Source: an uncultured Bacilli bacterium
GTDB taxonomy: Bacteria > Bacillota_I > Bacilli_A > RF39 > UBA660
Direction: 5' to 3'
Assembly (NCBI GenBank): GCA_910589375.1
Contig: CAJUTK010000001.1
Span: forward strand, 1-64,000
DNA: 64,000 bases
A program made the translations under genes and the position numbers. The notes under the pieces are model-generated. The model ran no database searches and had not been told where the DNA came from. It saw only the letters and a program-made list of their open reading frames with translations. Positions 41,470 through 49,588 of this stretch are shown here, in pieces (the stretch's first letter is position 1; each line of letters begins with the position of its first letter).

Positions 41470-41983
41470 AATAAGGAACTATCACTTCTATAATACCAGA
41501 ACTATAAGGAGCTACTTGATATTGTTCAAAAATAAATACTAATCCTCTATCATTATAATAAAAATTACGATAATTTGGATAGTCTGAAACAGTCCCCTCT
41601 TCAATCATATCAGAAACACTACCAGGATGTGACAATAATTCCTTTTTTACATAATTAGATATTTTTGATAATTCTTCCTTACTAATAACATCCATAATTT
41701 CTATTCTTTTTCCATTTTTATAGGTAAAGGTTTCAATCGTTGTATTTGGATGAGCTCCCCCTAAATAAACTGTTGTATAAAGAATATAAGTAACATATTC
41801 TTTATATTCCTTTTTATCATAGGTAATTTCTAAACTATATTCTTGCTCATTTGGGGTTCCAAGTTCAATCTCACTATAGAAATTATTTAATCTATTATCA
41901 ATATTCATTTTTATTTCATTATCTATTTGAATATCTCCAGTCATAGGATATTCATATTTCACATAAAATGATTGTAGATTCAT
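41453..41983 (-). CDS. DUF3298/RsiV-type domain protein
   Basis: 176 residues. The stretch EYVTYILYTTVYLGGAHPNT followed by the TFTYKNGKRIEIMDVISKEE block and the C-terminal FEQYQVAPYSSGIIEVIVPY is the DUF3298 pattern found in the extracytoplasmic half of anti-sigma factor RsiV and in stand-alone proteins. There is no signal peptide, lipobox or membrane helix, which is unusual. TATACT lies 6 nt before GGTGATTTT-ATG. Confidence 0.83.
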   Translation of the reverse strand: MNLQSFYVKYEYPMTGDIQIDNEIKMNIDNRLNNFYSEIELGTPNEQEYSLEITYDKKEYKEYVTYILYTTVYLGGAHPNTTIETFTYKNGKRIEIMDVISKEELSKISNYVKKELLSHPGSVSDMIEEGTVSDYPNYRNFYYNDRGLVFIFEQYQVAPYSSGIIEVIVPYSILNF

Positions 41984-41986
41984 AAA

Positions 41987-42004
41987 ATCACCATTTTTAG
42001 TATA
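41987..42004 (-). promoter_or_regulatory. Short-leader promoter of the DUF3298 gene
   Basis: Minus strand TATACT (41999-42004), 6 nt, GGTGAT (41987-41992), 3 nt, ATG 41983. Confidence 0.6.
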
Positions 42005-42077
42005 TGAGAAAAAGAAATTTTTATTTATTGCATTTCTACCTATTTATCGATATAATGAAACAGTAAGGAGATGAATT

Positions 42078-42386
42078 ATGGAAATTATTCACGCAAAAGA
42101 TGAAACATTTGATAATGAATTACAAGCAGATGTACCTGTTTTAGTAGATTTTTATGCAGACTGGTGTGGACCATGTCGTATGTTAGCACCTGTACTACAG
42201 GATATTAGTTCTGAGAGAAGTAACGTAAAAATTGTAAAAGTAAATGTTGATGAAGCTGAGAAAGTTGCTCAACGTTTTGGCATTATGAGCATTCCTACTT
42301 TAATGGTTTTTAAAGATGGAAAAGAAGTTTCTAAAAAAGTTGGTCTATGCTCTAAAGATGAAATTGTGGATATGATTAATTTATGA
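42078..42386 (+). CDS. trxA: Thioredoxin
   Basis: 102 residues, full length. Active site DWCGPCRMLAP near residue 31 and cis-Pro loop SIPTLMVFKDG are intact. It reduces protein disulphides and is recharged by the reductase encoded next, whose ATG overlaps the TGA stop by 4 nt. AAGGAGATGAATT precedes the start and TATAAT is visible upstream. Confidence 0.97.
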   Translation: MEIIHAKDETFDNELQADVPVLVDFYADWCGPCRMLAPVLQDISSERSNVKIVKVNVDEAEKVAQRFGIMSIPTLMVFKDGKEVSKKVGLCSKDEIVDMINL

Positions 42387-43228
42387 TTGCTATTATAGGA
42401 TCAGGTCCAGCAGGAGTTAGTTGTGCCCTTTATGTAGCTCGTGCAAATATTCCTGTCATTGTATTTACCAATCATAAAAGTTCTCTTTTAAAAGCAAAAG
42501 CAATTGAGAATTATTATGGTACAGGAAAAATAACTGGGGAAGAACTTTATTATAAAGGAATTGAGAACTTAAAAAAATTAAATGTTCCCATTTATGAGGA
42601 AGAAGTATTAAATATTGTTTGGCAAGAAAACTTTCTAATTGAAACTAATAAAAATACCTATTCTGCAAATAGTATTGTTCTGGCAACAGGAACTTCAAAA
42701 AAAGCCCCTAACATTCCTAATCTAGCCAACTTAGAAGGAAAAGGAGTTAGTTACTGTGCTACTTGCGATGGGTTCTTTTTTAAAAACAAAAAGGTAGCTG
42801 TCATTGGTAGTGAAGAATTCGCATTACATGAATTAGAATATTTAAAGAATATTGTGAGTGAAGTAACTCTTTTAACAAATGGAAAAACAATTAATTGTGA
42901 TTCTTCTATTTTGAAAAAAGAAACTCCAATAAAGAAAATACTAGGAGAAAGTAAAGTAGAGGGAATTCTATTTGAAGATGGAACTTCTATAGAAGTAGAT
43001 GGAATATTTATAGCAAATAACTATCCAGATAGTAATATTTTAGCAAAAAAGGCAGGTATTCTTTCCATTGATGGTGAAATTAATGTAAACCATTCTATGG
43101 AAACAAATATTCCTAAAGTATTTGCTTGCGGGGATGCTATTAAAGGAACCAAACAAGTTGCTAAAGCAGTCCATGAAGGAATGCAAGTAGCATTGCAAAT
43201 TATTAATGATTATAAAAAGAGTAGATAA
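42383..43228 (+). CDS. Thioredoxin reductase-like flavoprotein without NADPH motif
   Basis: 281 residues. FAD motifs IIGSGPAGVSCALYV and FACGDAIKG, and the redox pair in SYCATCDG, mark thioredoxin reductase. The NADPH-binding half is degenerate: GxGxxA reads VIGSEEFALHELEYL and the HRRxxxR clamp is absent (LLTNGKTINCD). Such enzymes include ferredoxin-dependent flavin thioredoxin reductases of clostridia; ferredoxin as donor is inference. Overlap with trxA by 4 nt gives translational coupling. Shorter than the usual 310 residues. Confidence 0.88.
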   Translation: MIAIIGSGPAGVSCALYVARANIPVIVFTNHKSSLLKAKAIENYYGTGKITGEELYYKGIENLKKLNVPIYEEEVLNIVWQENFLIETNKNTYSANSIVLATGTSKKAPNIPNLANLEGKGVSYCATCDGFFFKNKKVAVIGSEEFALHELEYLKNIVSEVTLLTNGKTINCDSSILKKETPIKKILGESKVEGILFEDGTSIEVDGIFIANNYPDSNILAKKAGILSIDGEINVNHSMETNIPKVFACGDAIKGTKQVAKAVHEGMQVALQIINDYKKSR

Positions 43229-43246
43229 AAATTTATCTACTCTTTT
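43215..43246. terminator. Bidirectional terminator
   Basis: AAAGAGTAGATAAA / TTTATCTACTCTTT stem with A and T flanks. Confidence 0.85.
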
Positions 43247-43639
43247 TTATTTTTCTTTTCCTTTTTCTAGTTCTTTTAATTCACGATAAGCAGAAATAGC
43301 TTGCATTGAAATCTCTGAAGAAGTTAAACTATCAATAGCAGTATACTTAATAACACGTCTGCGTGTGCTTGGATCTTTTCCTACTTCAGCTTTATAAAGT
43401 GTACTAACCATTCCTAAAATTTGATTAGTTACAGCTGCTAACAAATTATCCCTAAAAGTCTCTTCCTGTATCCCATTTCTAACTTCACTTGCTTCTTGTA
43501 ATAGTCCCTCAGCAATTTCTTTAGAAGTAGTAGAAAAAGCCTTTTTCATTTCTTCTTCACTAAGAGCAACATCTAAAAGCTCCTCTACTTTTACTCTAAC
43601 ATCTTCCCCAAATAAAAGTTCTACATCTTTATTAACCAT
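43247..43639 (-). CDS. Conserved-looking helical protein of unknown function (130 aa)
   Basis: 130 residues, acidic, all-helical, without membrane segments: DVELLFGEDVRVKVEELLDV opens it, the middle holds LLAAVTNQILGMVSTLYKAE. Not recognised. ATG 43639 is preferred because AGGGGGATTT lies right before it. Gene stands between trxB-like and rubrerythrin without shared promoter evidence. Confidence 0.6.
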   Translation of the reverse strand: MVNKDVELLFGEDVRVKVEELLDVALSEEEMKKAFSTTSKEIAEGLLQEASEVRNGIQEETFRDNLLAAVTNQILGMVSTLYKAEVGKDPSTRRRVIKYTAIDSLTSSEISMQAISAYRELKELEKGKEK

Positions 43640-43694
43640 AAATCCCCCTCTAATGACCACTATTTTACCAAACTTTATATATTTGTCAAATTAA

Positions 43695-43716
43695 AAAGAG
43701 ATTAAAAATCCCTTTT
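43695..43716 (-). terminator. Terminator of rubrerythrin
   Basis: Minus strand AAAGGGATT / AATCTCTTT stem followed by T residues. Confidence 0.65.
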
Positions 43717-43718
43717 TT

Positions 43719-44258
43719 CTAATAGTTTGTAGCTTTTCTTTCAAAATAACTTTGTGGATGAGCGCAAATTGGACAAACTTTTGGAGCTTCTTTTCCAACA
43801 TGAACATGTCCACAATTACGACATACCCAAATAGCATCTCCATCACTTGAGAATACTACCTTTTCCTCTACATTATTAAGTAACTTACGATATCTTTCTT
43901 CATGTTCTTTTTCTATTTTTGCTACGCCTTCAAATAAGAATGCAATATGATCAAAGCCTTCTTCACGAGCTGTTTCAGCAAATCCTGCATACATATCAGT
44001 CCATTCAAAATTTTCACCATTAGCTGCATCTTCTAAATTAACTGTAGTAGTTGGAACTTCACCATCATGTAATAATTTAAACCACATTTTAGCATGTTCT
44101 TTTTCATTATTAGCTGTTTCTTCAAAGATAGCAGCAATTTGCTCATACCCTTCTTTTTTCGCTTTTGAAGCATAATAAGTATATTTATTTCTAGCTTGAC
44201 TTTCACCTGCAAAAGCCGCCATTAAATTAGCTTCTGTTTTTGATCCTTTTAATTCCAT
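43719..44258 (-). CDS. rbr: Rubrerythrin
   Basis: 179 residues. The diiron ferritin-like domain provides Glu/His ligands in ESQARNKY, ANNEKEHAKMW, AETAREEGFDHIA and KIEKEHEERY; the rubredoxin-like domain follows with CRNCGHVHVG and CPICAHP. It reduces hydrogen peroxide in anaerobes, with electrons from rubredoxin or NADH reductases. The promoter overlaps an imperfect inverted repeat (44288-44310), a candidate operator for a peroxide or redox regulator. Confidence 0.96.
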   Translation of the reverse strand: MELKGSKTEANLMAAFAGESQARNKYTYYASKAKKEGYEQIAAIFEETANNEKEHAKMWFKLLHDGEVPTTTVNLEDAANGENFEWTDMYAGFAETAREEGFDHIAFLFEGVAKIEKEHEERYRKLLNNVEEKVVFSSDGDAIWVCRNCGHVHVGKEAPKVCPICAHPQSYFERKATNY

Positions 44259-44287
44259 ATTCTTTACATCCTTTCTAAAACATTATT

Positions 44288-44342
44288 ATTACAGTATGAT
44301 TAACTGCAATAATAGTATAACATACTGATTTTAAAATAACAA
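44288..44342 (-). promoter_or_regulatory. rbr promoter and candidate operator
   Basis: Minus strand TTGTTA (44337-44342), 17-nt spacer, TATACT (44314-44319). Directly downstream, ATTGCAGT - 7 nt - ACTGTAAT (44288-44310) is an inverted repeat with one mismatch, placed to block transcription. Confidence 0.55.
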
Positions 44343-44349
44343 TAAAGTT

Positions 44350-45762
44350 TTAATTCCATTTTAGAATTTCATATTCTTCCGTAAAAATAAAGTTTTCTTT
44401 ATGCCCAAAGATAGCATATTCTACTACCATAAATAATGGAGTAATAGTCAAATAAAGAGGTATTATTTTTGCTTTTAAAGCAGAAAGATCAAGATAAGAA
44501 CAGAATTCTTTCCATTCTTCTCTTTCCCATAATTCTTCCTTTGGAATAGTCTGTATAAGATTCAATTTTTCTAAGAAGAATTCTTTTACCTTACTAATTG
44601 ATAACTCTTCTAAAGGAAAATTTTCTAATTTTAAAAACTCTATCCATCTTTCTTGATCAAAAAGGGTTCGATAAGATTCCATTCTATTTCTAAAAAAGAG
44701 CGTCAAAAACTGATTGTTCAAATAATTCTTTTTTTCTAAACTTTCTTGCTTTTTTTCAATCACTACCTTTTTTATTAATTCTTTTTTTTCAGGTTCTGAC
44801 AATTCTGTACTAGAGAGAATAGATGGAAATTCAAACAATTCTCCCCTTAAGTAATTTCCAAATAACCCTAAAGATAAATTACCATCAAAGAACCATTTAT
44901 CTTTGTGGACAATCGTAATAGGAAGCTCTTCTACTTTTTTATCTCCCCTTTTTCTCTTAGCAATTGAATAATCTAAATCTACTACTTCATTATATAACTT
45001 ATTATCTAATGAAATGGTTACAACATCTAATGTTTTTTGCAATGACTCTGGTAAGGAAATTAAAGATTTTTTCTTTAAATCAATCCCTTTATATAAATAG
45101 TCAATATTATTTTTAGAAACTAAATAAAGAAATTTTAAATGATTATTATCATTATAAATTTCTTCTACTAGCGGTCTTAAACTCATTAGTAGCAAATACA
45201 TGTCAAAATATTCAGTGATATCATTTCTATTATAGCCAGAAAGTTTCCATACATAACCGTCCTGATACATATAGATAGCGTCCTCTTTATATTCCCGAAA
45301 AATTTGATTATATTCTGTTTTGAAATCTTCTAATAATAAAAATACTTCTTCTAATTCTTTCATTTGAGAAAAGAATTCTTCTATTGATGCTTTTCTATAT
45401 TCTAAAATATACTCATGTTCTTTTCTAAAATGAAGAACTCCATTTTCTTTAGAATTCTTATAAGTAGAGCCATATTCTATAATATAGTCAATTGGCAAAA
45501 CCATTCCATAGGTATTATTGAAAAACTTTAAAAAATGCCATTGCCACGGAGTATCTTTTACTATCAAATAGGAAAAATCATTTGACAAAAAAGGTCTTTC
45601 TAAAACTAAATCTTCGCCATGTCTACCTAAAATACTTGGCACTAAAGAAAATCTATCAGCTACACTTTCTTCCATTTTTATATTTTCCTTTTTTAGTTCA
45701 TCTGGTTCGCCACTATTATATATTTTGTTCATCGCCTGTTGCTCTAGAATTTCTGTTTCCAT
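44350..45762 (-). CDS. Protein of unknown function (470 aa)
   Basis: 470 residues, soluble, no recognised family. Notable parts are the aromatic-rich TPWQWHFLKFFNNTYGMVLP near 72, the alternating strands IYMYQDGYVWKLSGYNRND, and a highly charged helical segment near 330-360. GAAAGGAGCTTTT precedes the ATG with TATAAT just upstream. A large hairpin sequence lies between this gene and the divergent two-component system. Confidence 0.6.
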   Translation of the reverse strand: METEILEQQAMNKIYNSGEPDELKKENIKMEESVADRFSLVPSILGRHGEDLVLERPFLSNDFSYLIVKDTPWQWHFLKFFNNTYGMVLPIDYIIEYGSTYKNSKENGVLHFRKEHEYILEYRKASIEEFFSQMKELEEVFLLLEDFKTEYNQIFREYKEDAIYMYQDGYVWKLSGYNRNDITEYFDMYLLLMSLRPLVEEIYNDNNHLKFLYLVSKNNIDYLYKGIDLKKKSLISLPESLQKTLDVVTISLDNKLYNEVVDLDYSIAKRKRGDKKVEELPITIVHKDKWFFDGNLSLGLFGNYLRGELFEFPSILSSTELSEPEKKELIKKVVIEKKQESLEKKNYLNNQFLTLFFRNRMESYRTLFDQERWIEFLKLENFPLEELSISKVKEFFLEKLNLIQTIPKEELWEREEWKEFCSYLDLSALKAKIIPLYLTITPLFMVVEYAIFGHKENFIFTEEYEILKWN

Positions 45763-45799
45763 AAAAGCTCCTTTCTACTTTATTATAGCATTTTTTAAT

Positions 45800-45834
45800 C
45801 TATATTAGTAAGTTCACGAGAAATACTAATATAG
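45800..45834. repeat. 11-bp perfect inverted repeat between divergent genes
   Basis: CTATATTAGTA / TACTAATATAG with a 13-nt spacer, no T run; could be an operator or a hairpin. Upstream of both the 470-aa gene and the response regulator. The rest of 45835-45980 is extremely AT-rich, with AATAATTTTT repeated in tandem at 45901-45920. Confidence 0.55.
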
Positions 45835-45980
45835 AAATGTAAATTTGTTGTATAACCTTACTTTTCTTATCATTTTTACCTTAATTAATTTTTCTTTTTT
45901 AATAATTTTTAATAATTTTTATATCGTTACTTAAAAATCATTTGACATAATACATTTAGTAAAAGATTGATTCTTATAAG

Positions 45981-46009
45981 TTGTTTATAGTATTCTGATT
46001 TGATACAAT
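45981..46009 (+). promoter_or_regulatory. Promoter of the two-component system
   Basis: TTGTTT (45981-45986), 17-nt spacer, TACAAT (46004-46009), 18 nt before the ATG with AGAGGAGTTG between. Confidence 0.65.
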
Positions 46010-46027
46010 ATAAGAGGAGTTGATAAT

Positions 46028-46705
46028 ATGTCTAAAGTATTAATTGTAGATGATGAAATGGATATAGCAGAACTAATTTCTGATGTCTTAACAGATGAAG
46101 GATTAGAAACTACTATTAAAAACAACGGAGAAGACGCTGTTGAAATAGCTACAAAAGAAAAGTTTGATTTGATTATTTTAGATATTATGATGCCTAAAAT
46201 GAATGGTACTGAAGTATGCAATCAAATAAGAGATAAAGTAGACTGCCCTATTATTTTTGTAACAGCAAAAACACAGCTTTTAGATAAATTAGTAGGTTTT
46301 GAAATAGGAGCAGATGACTACATTACAAAGCCATTTACAATAGAAGAATTAGTAGCGCGAGTAAAAGCTCATATCAGAAGAAGTAATCGAGCTAGTAAAA
46401 CTAATCAGAATATCATTACCATTGGAGAAATACGCATTAATAAAGAGAGCTTTGAGGTATTTAAAAATGATACCCCTGTTGAACTTTCTACACGTGAATT
46501 TGAACTTTTATCTTATCTAATGGAAAACGCTGGAATTGCACTCTCAAAAGATCAAATATTTGATGCAGTGTGGGGAAGCAATTATGGAGAAATTGGTACA
46601 GTAGCTGTACATATTAAAAGTTTGCGTACAAAACTAGATACAGAAGAAAAATATATTAAAACCATTTGGGGATTAGGATATAAATTTGTGAAGGTAGTTG
46701 AATAA
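46028..46705 (+). CDS. OmpR/PhoB-family response regulator
   Basis: 225 residues: receiver domain with phospho-acceptor Asp in LIILDIMMPKMNG (about 51), switch Thr in FVTAKT and Lys in YITKPF, then a winged-helix effector domain (TREFELLSYLMENAGIALSK, ending WGLGYKFV). Encoded 2 nt before its histidine kinase. AT-rich direct repeats at one-turn spacing upstream of the operon could be its own binding sites, which would mean autoregulation; that is inference. The signal sensed is unknown. Confidence 0.96.
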   Translation: MSKVLIVDDEMDIAELISDVLTDEGLETTIKNNGEDAVEIATKEKFDLIILDIMMPKMNGTEVCNQIRDKVDCPIIFVTAKTQLLDKLVGFEIGADDYITKPFTIEELVARVKAHIRRSNRASKTNQNIITIGEIRINKESFEVFKNDTPVELSTREFELLSYLMENAGIALSKDQIFDAVWGSNYGEIGTVAVHIKSLRTKLDTEEKYIKTIWGLGYKFVKVVE

Positions 46706-46707
46706 TT

Positions 46708-47982
46708 ATGAAAATGAAAAGAGTTACTATTACTTTAGTCATTTCCATTTTTATATTAAACTTTATTTTAATCGGTGGTTACTTTAGATACTTCTTAATT
46801 CCACAATTATCTTTTGCAATTGAAAATAGTAATGAGCAATTAAACAAAGATTTAGTAGATATCATTCATTCTTACGAAAAAAGCAATGATTTATATACTA
46901 CTTCAGAACAATATGCCTATGAAAGAAATATTTCTATTTATCTTGAAAATATTGATAAAGAAATTATTTATAATAACAACCCTGATTTATGGACTAAAGG
47001 ATCATTTTATTATGTGACGACTTTTTTTCAATACAAAGATGATATTTATTTAATTAAAATTTATAGAGAAACAGACACCTCTGATATTCCAGCACTTAAC
47101 AATTTCATTATATTTGAAATTATTGTAATATTAATTATTATCTTAATTATTTTTGGAACTACTAATCAAAAATTTATTTCTCCAATTGATAAACTACAAA
47201 AGTCAATTAAAAATTATAAATTTGGAATTAAACCGAGTCGTGCAGAGGGAGAAACAGAAATTGATATTATCCAAAATAACTTCGTAGATCTCGTTGATGA
47301 CTTAGAAGCAGAAAAAGAAAAACAAAATCGTATTATTGCTTCTATTTCTCACGATATTAAAACACCACTTACTTCTATAATGGGATATTCTGATCGATTA
47401 CTAACAGCCAACTTAGAAGAAGATAAAAAAAGAAATTATATTGAGAGAATTCATAATAAAGCACTCTCTTTAAAAACTCTCACAGAAGAATTTGATGACT
47501 ATCTAAGTTGTAATATTAAAGACACTTTAAAAAGAGAAGAAATTCTTGTTAAAGATTTTATGAAGCAAATCCAAAGTGATTACAAAGATGACTTAGAAGA
47601 AAAGAGTATTAAACTAGTTATCGATTGCAAAATGGATGATGAAGTTATGAATGTAGATATTGCTAAATTAAAAAGAGTTTTTAATAATGTTATTGCCAAT
47701 AGCGTTAGATTTACAGAAAAAAGAGGAAAAATCATAATAAAATGTAAAAAGGTAGAACGCTATATAGAATTTACTATTAGTGATACAGGAAAAGGTGTTC
47801 CTGAAAAAGAATTAAATAAAATTTTTGAACCATTATTTACCTCTGATCCTTCTAGGAAAATATCAGGTTTAGGATTATCTATTTGTAAGGAGATTGTTGA
47901 AACACATGGAGGATATATCTATGCTAAAAATAATGATATAAAGGGACTAGATATCATCTTTACTATTAAAGCAAAACAGTGA
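46708..47982 (+). CDS. Sensor histidine kinase
   Basis: 424 residues: transmembrane helices at about 8-28 and 128-148 enclose a roughly 100-residue extracytoplasmic sensor; a HAMP-like linker follows, then the H-box SISHDIKTPLTSIMGYSDRL with the phosphorylated His, and an ATPase domain with N-box NNVIANSVRF, G1 DTGKGVPE and G2 GLGLSICKEIV. Partner of the preceding response regulator. Ligand not deducible. Confidence 0.95.
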   Translation: MKMKRVTITLVISIFILNFILIGGYFRYFLIPQLSFAIENSNEQLNKDLVDIIHSYEKSNDLYTTSEQYAYERNISIYLENIDKEIIYNNNPDLWTKGSFYYVTTFFQYKDDIYLIKIYRETDTSDIPALNNFIIFEIIVILIIILIIFGTTNQKFISPIDKLQKSIKNYKFGIKPSRAEGETEIDIIQNNFVDLVDDLEAEKEKQNRIIASISHDIKTPLTSIMGYSDRLLTANLEEDKKRNYIERIHNKALSLKTLTEEFDDYLSCNIKDTLKREEILVKDFMKQIQSDYKDDLEEKSIKLVIDCKMDDEVMNVDIAKLKRVFNNVIANSVRFTEKRGKIIIKCKKVERYIEFTISDTGKGVPEKELNKIFEPLFTSDPSRKISGLGLSICKEIVETHGGYIYAKNNDIKGLDIIFTIKAKQ

Positions 47983-48000
47983 AAATTTCACTGTTTTTTT
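47973..48000 (+). terminator. Terminator of the two-component operon
   Basis: AAAACAGTG / CACTGTTTT stem around the stop codon, followed by TTTT. Confidence 0.75.
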
Positions 48001-48082
48001 ATTCTTAATATTTTTTAATTTTTTTTACATTATCTCTTAATATTTGTAACCTATAATGGAATATAGAAAGAGAGGTGATGGG

Positions 48083-48325
48083 ATGGTAATAAAGATAATT
48101 GGTTCTAATTGTAGCAATGGAATTAAACTAAAAAAGATGGTAACAAAGTATGCAGACGACTGTGATAATGTTGAAGTAAAAATATTAGACAATGAAAAAG
48201 ATAGAATAGGTTACCAAGTTAAAAATATTCCAGGGCTCATCATTAATGACCAGTTAGTAAGTCAAGGAAAAGTTTTAACTGTAAGAGAAATTTCAAGATT
48301 AGTAAATGAAGCCACTCCAGCTTAA
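48083..48325 (+). CDS. Small thioredoxin-fold protein, single-Cys active site
   Basis: 80 residues. The order GSNCSNGIKLKKMVTKY, VEVKILDNEKDRIGYQV and NIPGLIINDQLVSQGKVLTV matches the short glutaredoxin-like thioredoxins of anaerobes, but the active site CxxC is CSNG, keeping only one cysteine. It may bind a metal or form mixed disulphides. AGAGGTGATGGG precedes ATG 48083. Lies just downstream of the two-component system but behind its terminator. Confidence 0.8.
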   Translation: MVIKIIGSNCSNGIKLKKMVTKYADDCDNVEVKILDNEKDRIGYQVKNIPGLIINDQLVSQGKVLTVREISRLVNEATPA

Positions 48326-48383
48326 TTTAATAATTTTTAATAAAATTTATAAGAATATTTAATAATTAAAATATATAATGAAT

Positions 48384-48524
48384 ATATAAGTAATATTGAA
48401 GTCTACTCCTCTTAGATATTACTTATATAATTTGTCGGGAGATGATAAATTATAACATAACACAAACCTTACTTATTCTACAACACTTAACTACTCTTGA
48501 AAAGGACATAGTCCTTTTCTTTTT
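48384..48524 (+). ncRNA. Candidate structured small RNA ending in a terminator
   Basis: No ORF with a ribosome site is found in 48326-48552. A 13-bp perfect stem ATATAAGTAATAT / ATATTACTTATAT (loop 48397-48415, containing CTACTCCTC) is followed by a second stem ATAATTT / AAATTAT (48427-48453) enclosing GTCGGGAGATGAT, then an intrinsic terminator GAAAAGGAC / GTCCTTTTC with T run (48499-48524). It does not match a riboswitch class I know. It could be a free RNA or the 3' end of the preceding transcript. Confidence 0.45.
48499..48524 (+). terminator. Terminator of the candidate small RNA
   Basis: 9-bp stem with an ATA loop and a CTTTTT tail. Confidence 0.8.
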
Positions 48525-48531
48525 ATTGTGA

Positions 48532-48549
48532 TATAATGAACTTGGTGAT
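48532..48549 (+). promoter_or_regulatory. Short-leader promoter of the S66 peptidase gene
   Basis: TATAAT (48532-48537), 6 nt, GGTGAT (48544-48549), 3 nt, ATG 48553. It lies directly behind the terminator above, so the transcript must start here. Confidence 0.7.
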
Positions 48550-48552
48550 AAC

Positions 48553-49563
48553 ATGAAATATCCTACATTTTTAAAAGAACAAAGTAAAATTGGTATAACT
48601 GCACCTTCGGCAGGAATTACAAATCCCTTAAAAATAAAAAGATTAGATAATGCTATTAAAAATTTGAAAGAATCTAGTTTTGCAATAGTAGAAACAGACA
48701 ATGTAAGAACTTGTGTTAATGGAAGAAGCACAAGTAAAGAAGAACGGGCAAAAGAATTTATGGATTTAATCAAAGATGATTCTGTTGATGCTATTTTTTG
48801 TGCAACAGGAGGAGACTTTCTTTTAGAAATTCTTCCTTATCTTGACTTTGACGAAATAGCAAAGCATCCAAAATGGATACAAGGATATTCAGACCCTATG
48901 GGAATTTTATTTCCTATTACTACTAAATTAGATATTGCAACAATCTATGGAAATAATGTCTGTGCCTTTGGTATGGATCCTTGGCATGCTTCTTTAGAAA
49001 ATAATATTTCTATTTTAAAAGGACATACTCTTACACAATCCTCTTTTGATTTCTATGAAAAGGAAGATTCCCCATATGAAACAGGGATTGAACCTTATCA
49101 CCTAGATACCAAAGTAGAATGGAAAAATTTATTTTTAGAAGAAATCTCACTAGAAGGAAGAATGATTGGTGGATGTCTAGATTTAATTACAGAATTAGTA
49201 GGAACTCCATATGATTTTGTATCTTCTTTCCAAGAAAGATATAAGAAAGAAGGAATTATTTGGTTCTTTGATAACTGTGAACTCACTAATGAAGACTTAA
49301 TACGGACATTTTGGAAACTAGAAGTATGTGGATATTTTAAATATTGTAAAGGAATCTTACTTGGAAGAAGCGCTACCGATAGTAGCTACTACGATATTAG
49401 TTTTAAAGAAACTCTAGAAACGTCATTGAAACATTTGCATATTCCTATTGTATACGATATGGATTTTGGGCATATTTCTCCTAGAATGACAATGATTAAT
49501 GGTGGATATGCATATATTCATTCAAAAGATGGAAAAGGTAATATTCGCTTTGAATATAAATAA
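48553..49563 (+). CDS. S66 family LD-carboxypeptidase-like protein
   Basis: 336 residues. Nucleophile Ser in QGYSDPMGILFPI near 119, preceded by AIFCATGGDFLLEILPYLDF; Glu and His partners in WFFDNCELTNEDLIR and YDMDFGHISPRM. S66 enzymes cut tetrapeptides of recycled murein (LdcA) or detoxify microcin C-like compounds (MccF); the choice is open. Start confirmed by GGTGATAAC-ATG. Confidence 0.92.
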   Translation: MKYPTFLKEQSKIGITAPSAGITNPLKIKRLDNAIKNLKESSFAIVETDNVRTCVNGRSTSKEERAKEFMDLIKDDSVDAIFCATGGDFLLEILPYLDFDEIAKHPKWIQGYSDPMGILFPITTKLDIATIYGNNVCAFGMDPWHASLENNISILKGHTLTQSSFDFYEKEDSPYETGIEPYHLDTKVEWKNLFLEEISLEGRMIGGCLDLITELVGTPYDFVSSFQERYKKEGIIWFFDNCELTNEDLIRTFWKLEVCGYFKYCKGILLGRSATDSSYYDISFKETLETSLKHLHIPIVYDMDFGHISPRMTMINGGYAYIHSKDGKGNIRFEYK

Positions 49564-49588
49564 AAACCAACTTAGTTGGTTTTTTTAT
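49563..49588. terminator. Bidirectional terminator
   Basis: AAAACCAAC / GTTGGTTTT stem with T7 tail, between convergent genes. Confidence 0.85.
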
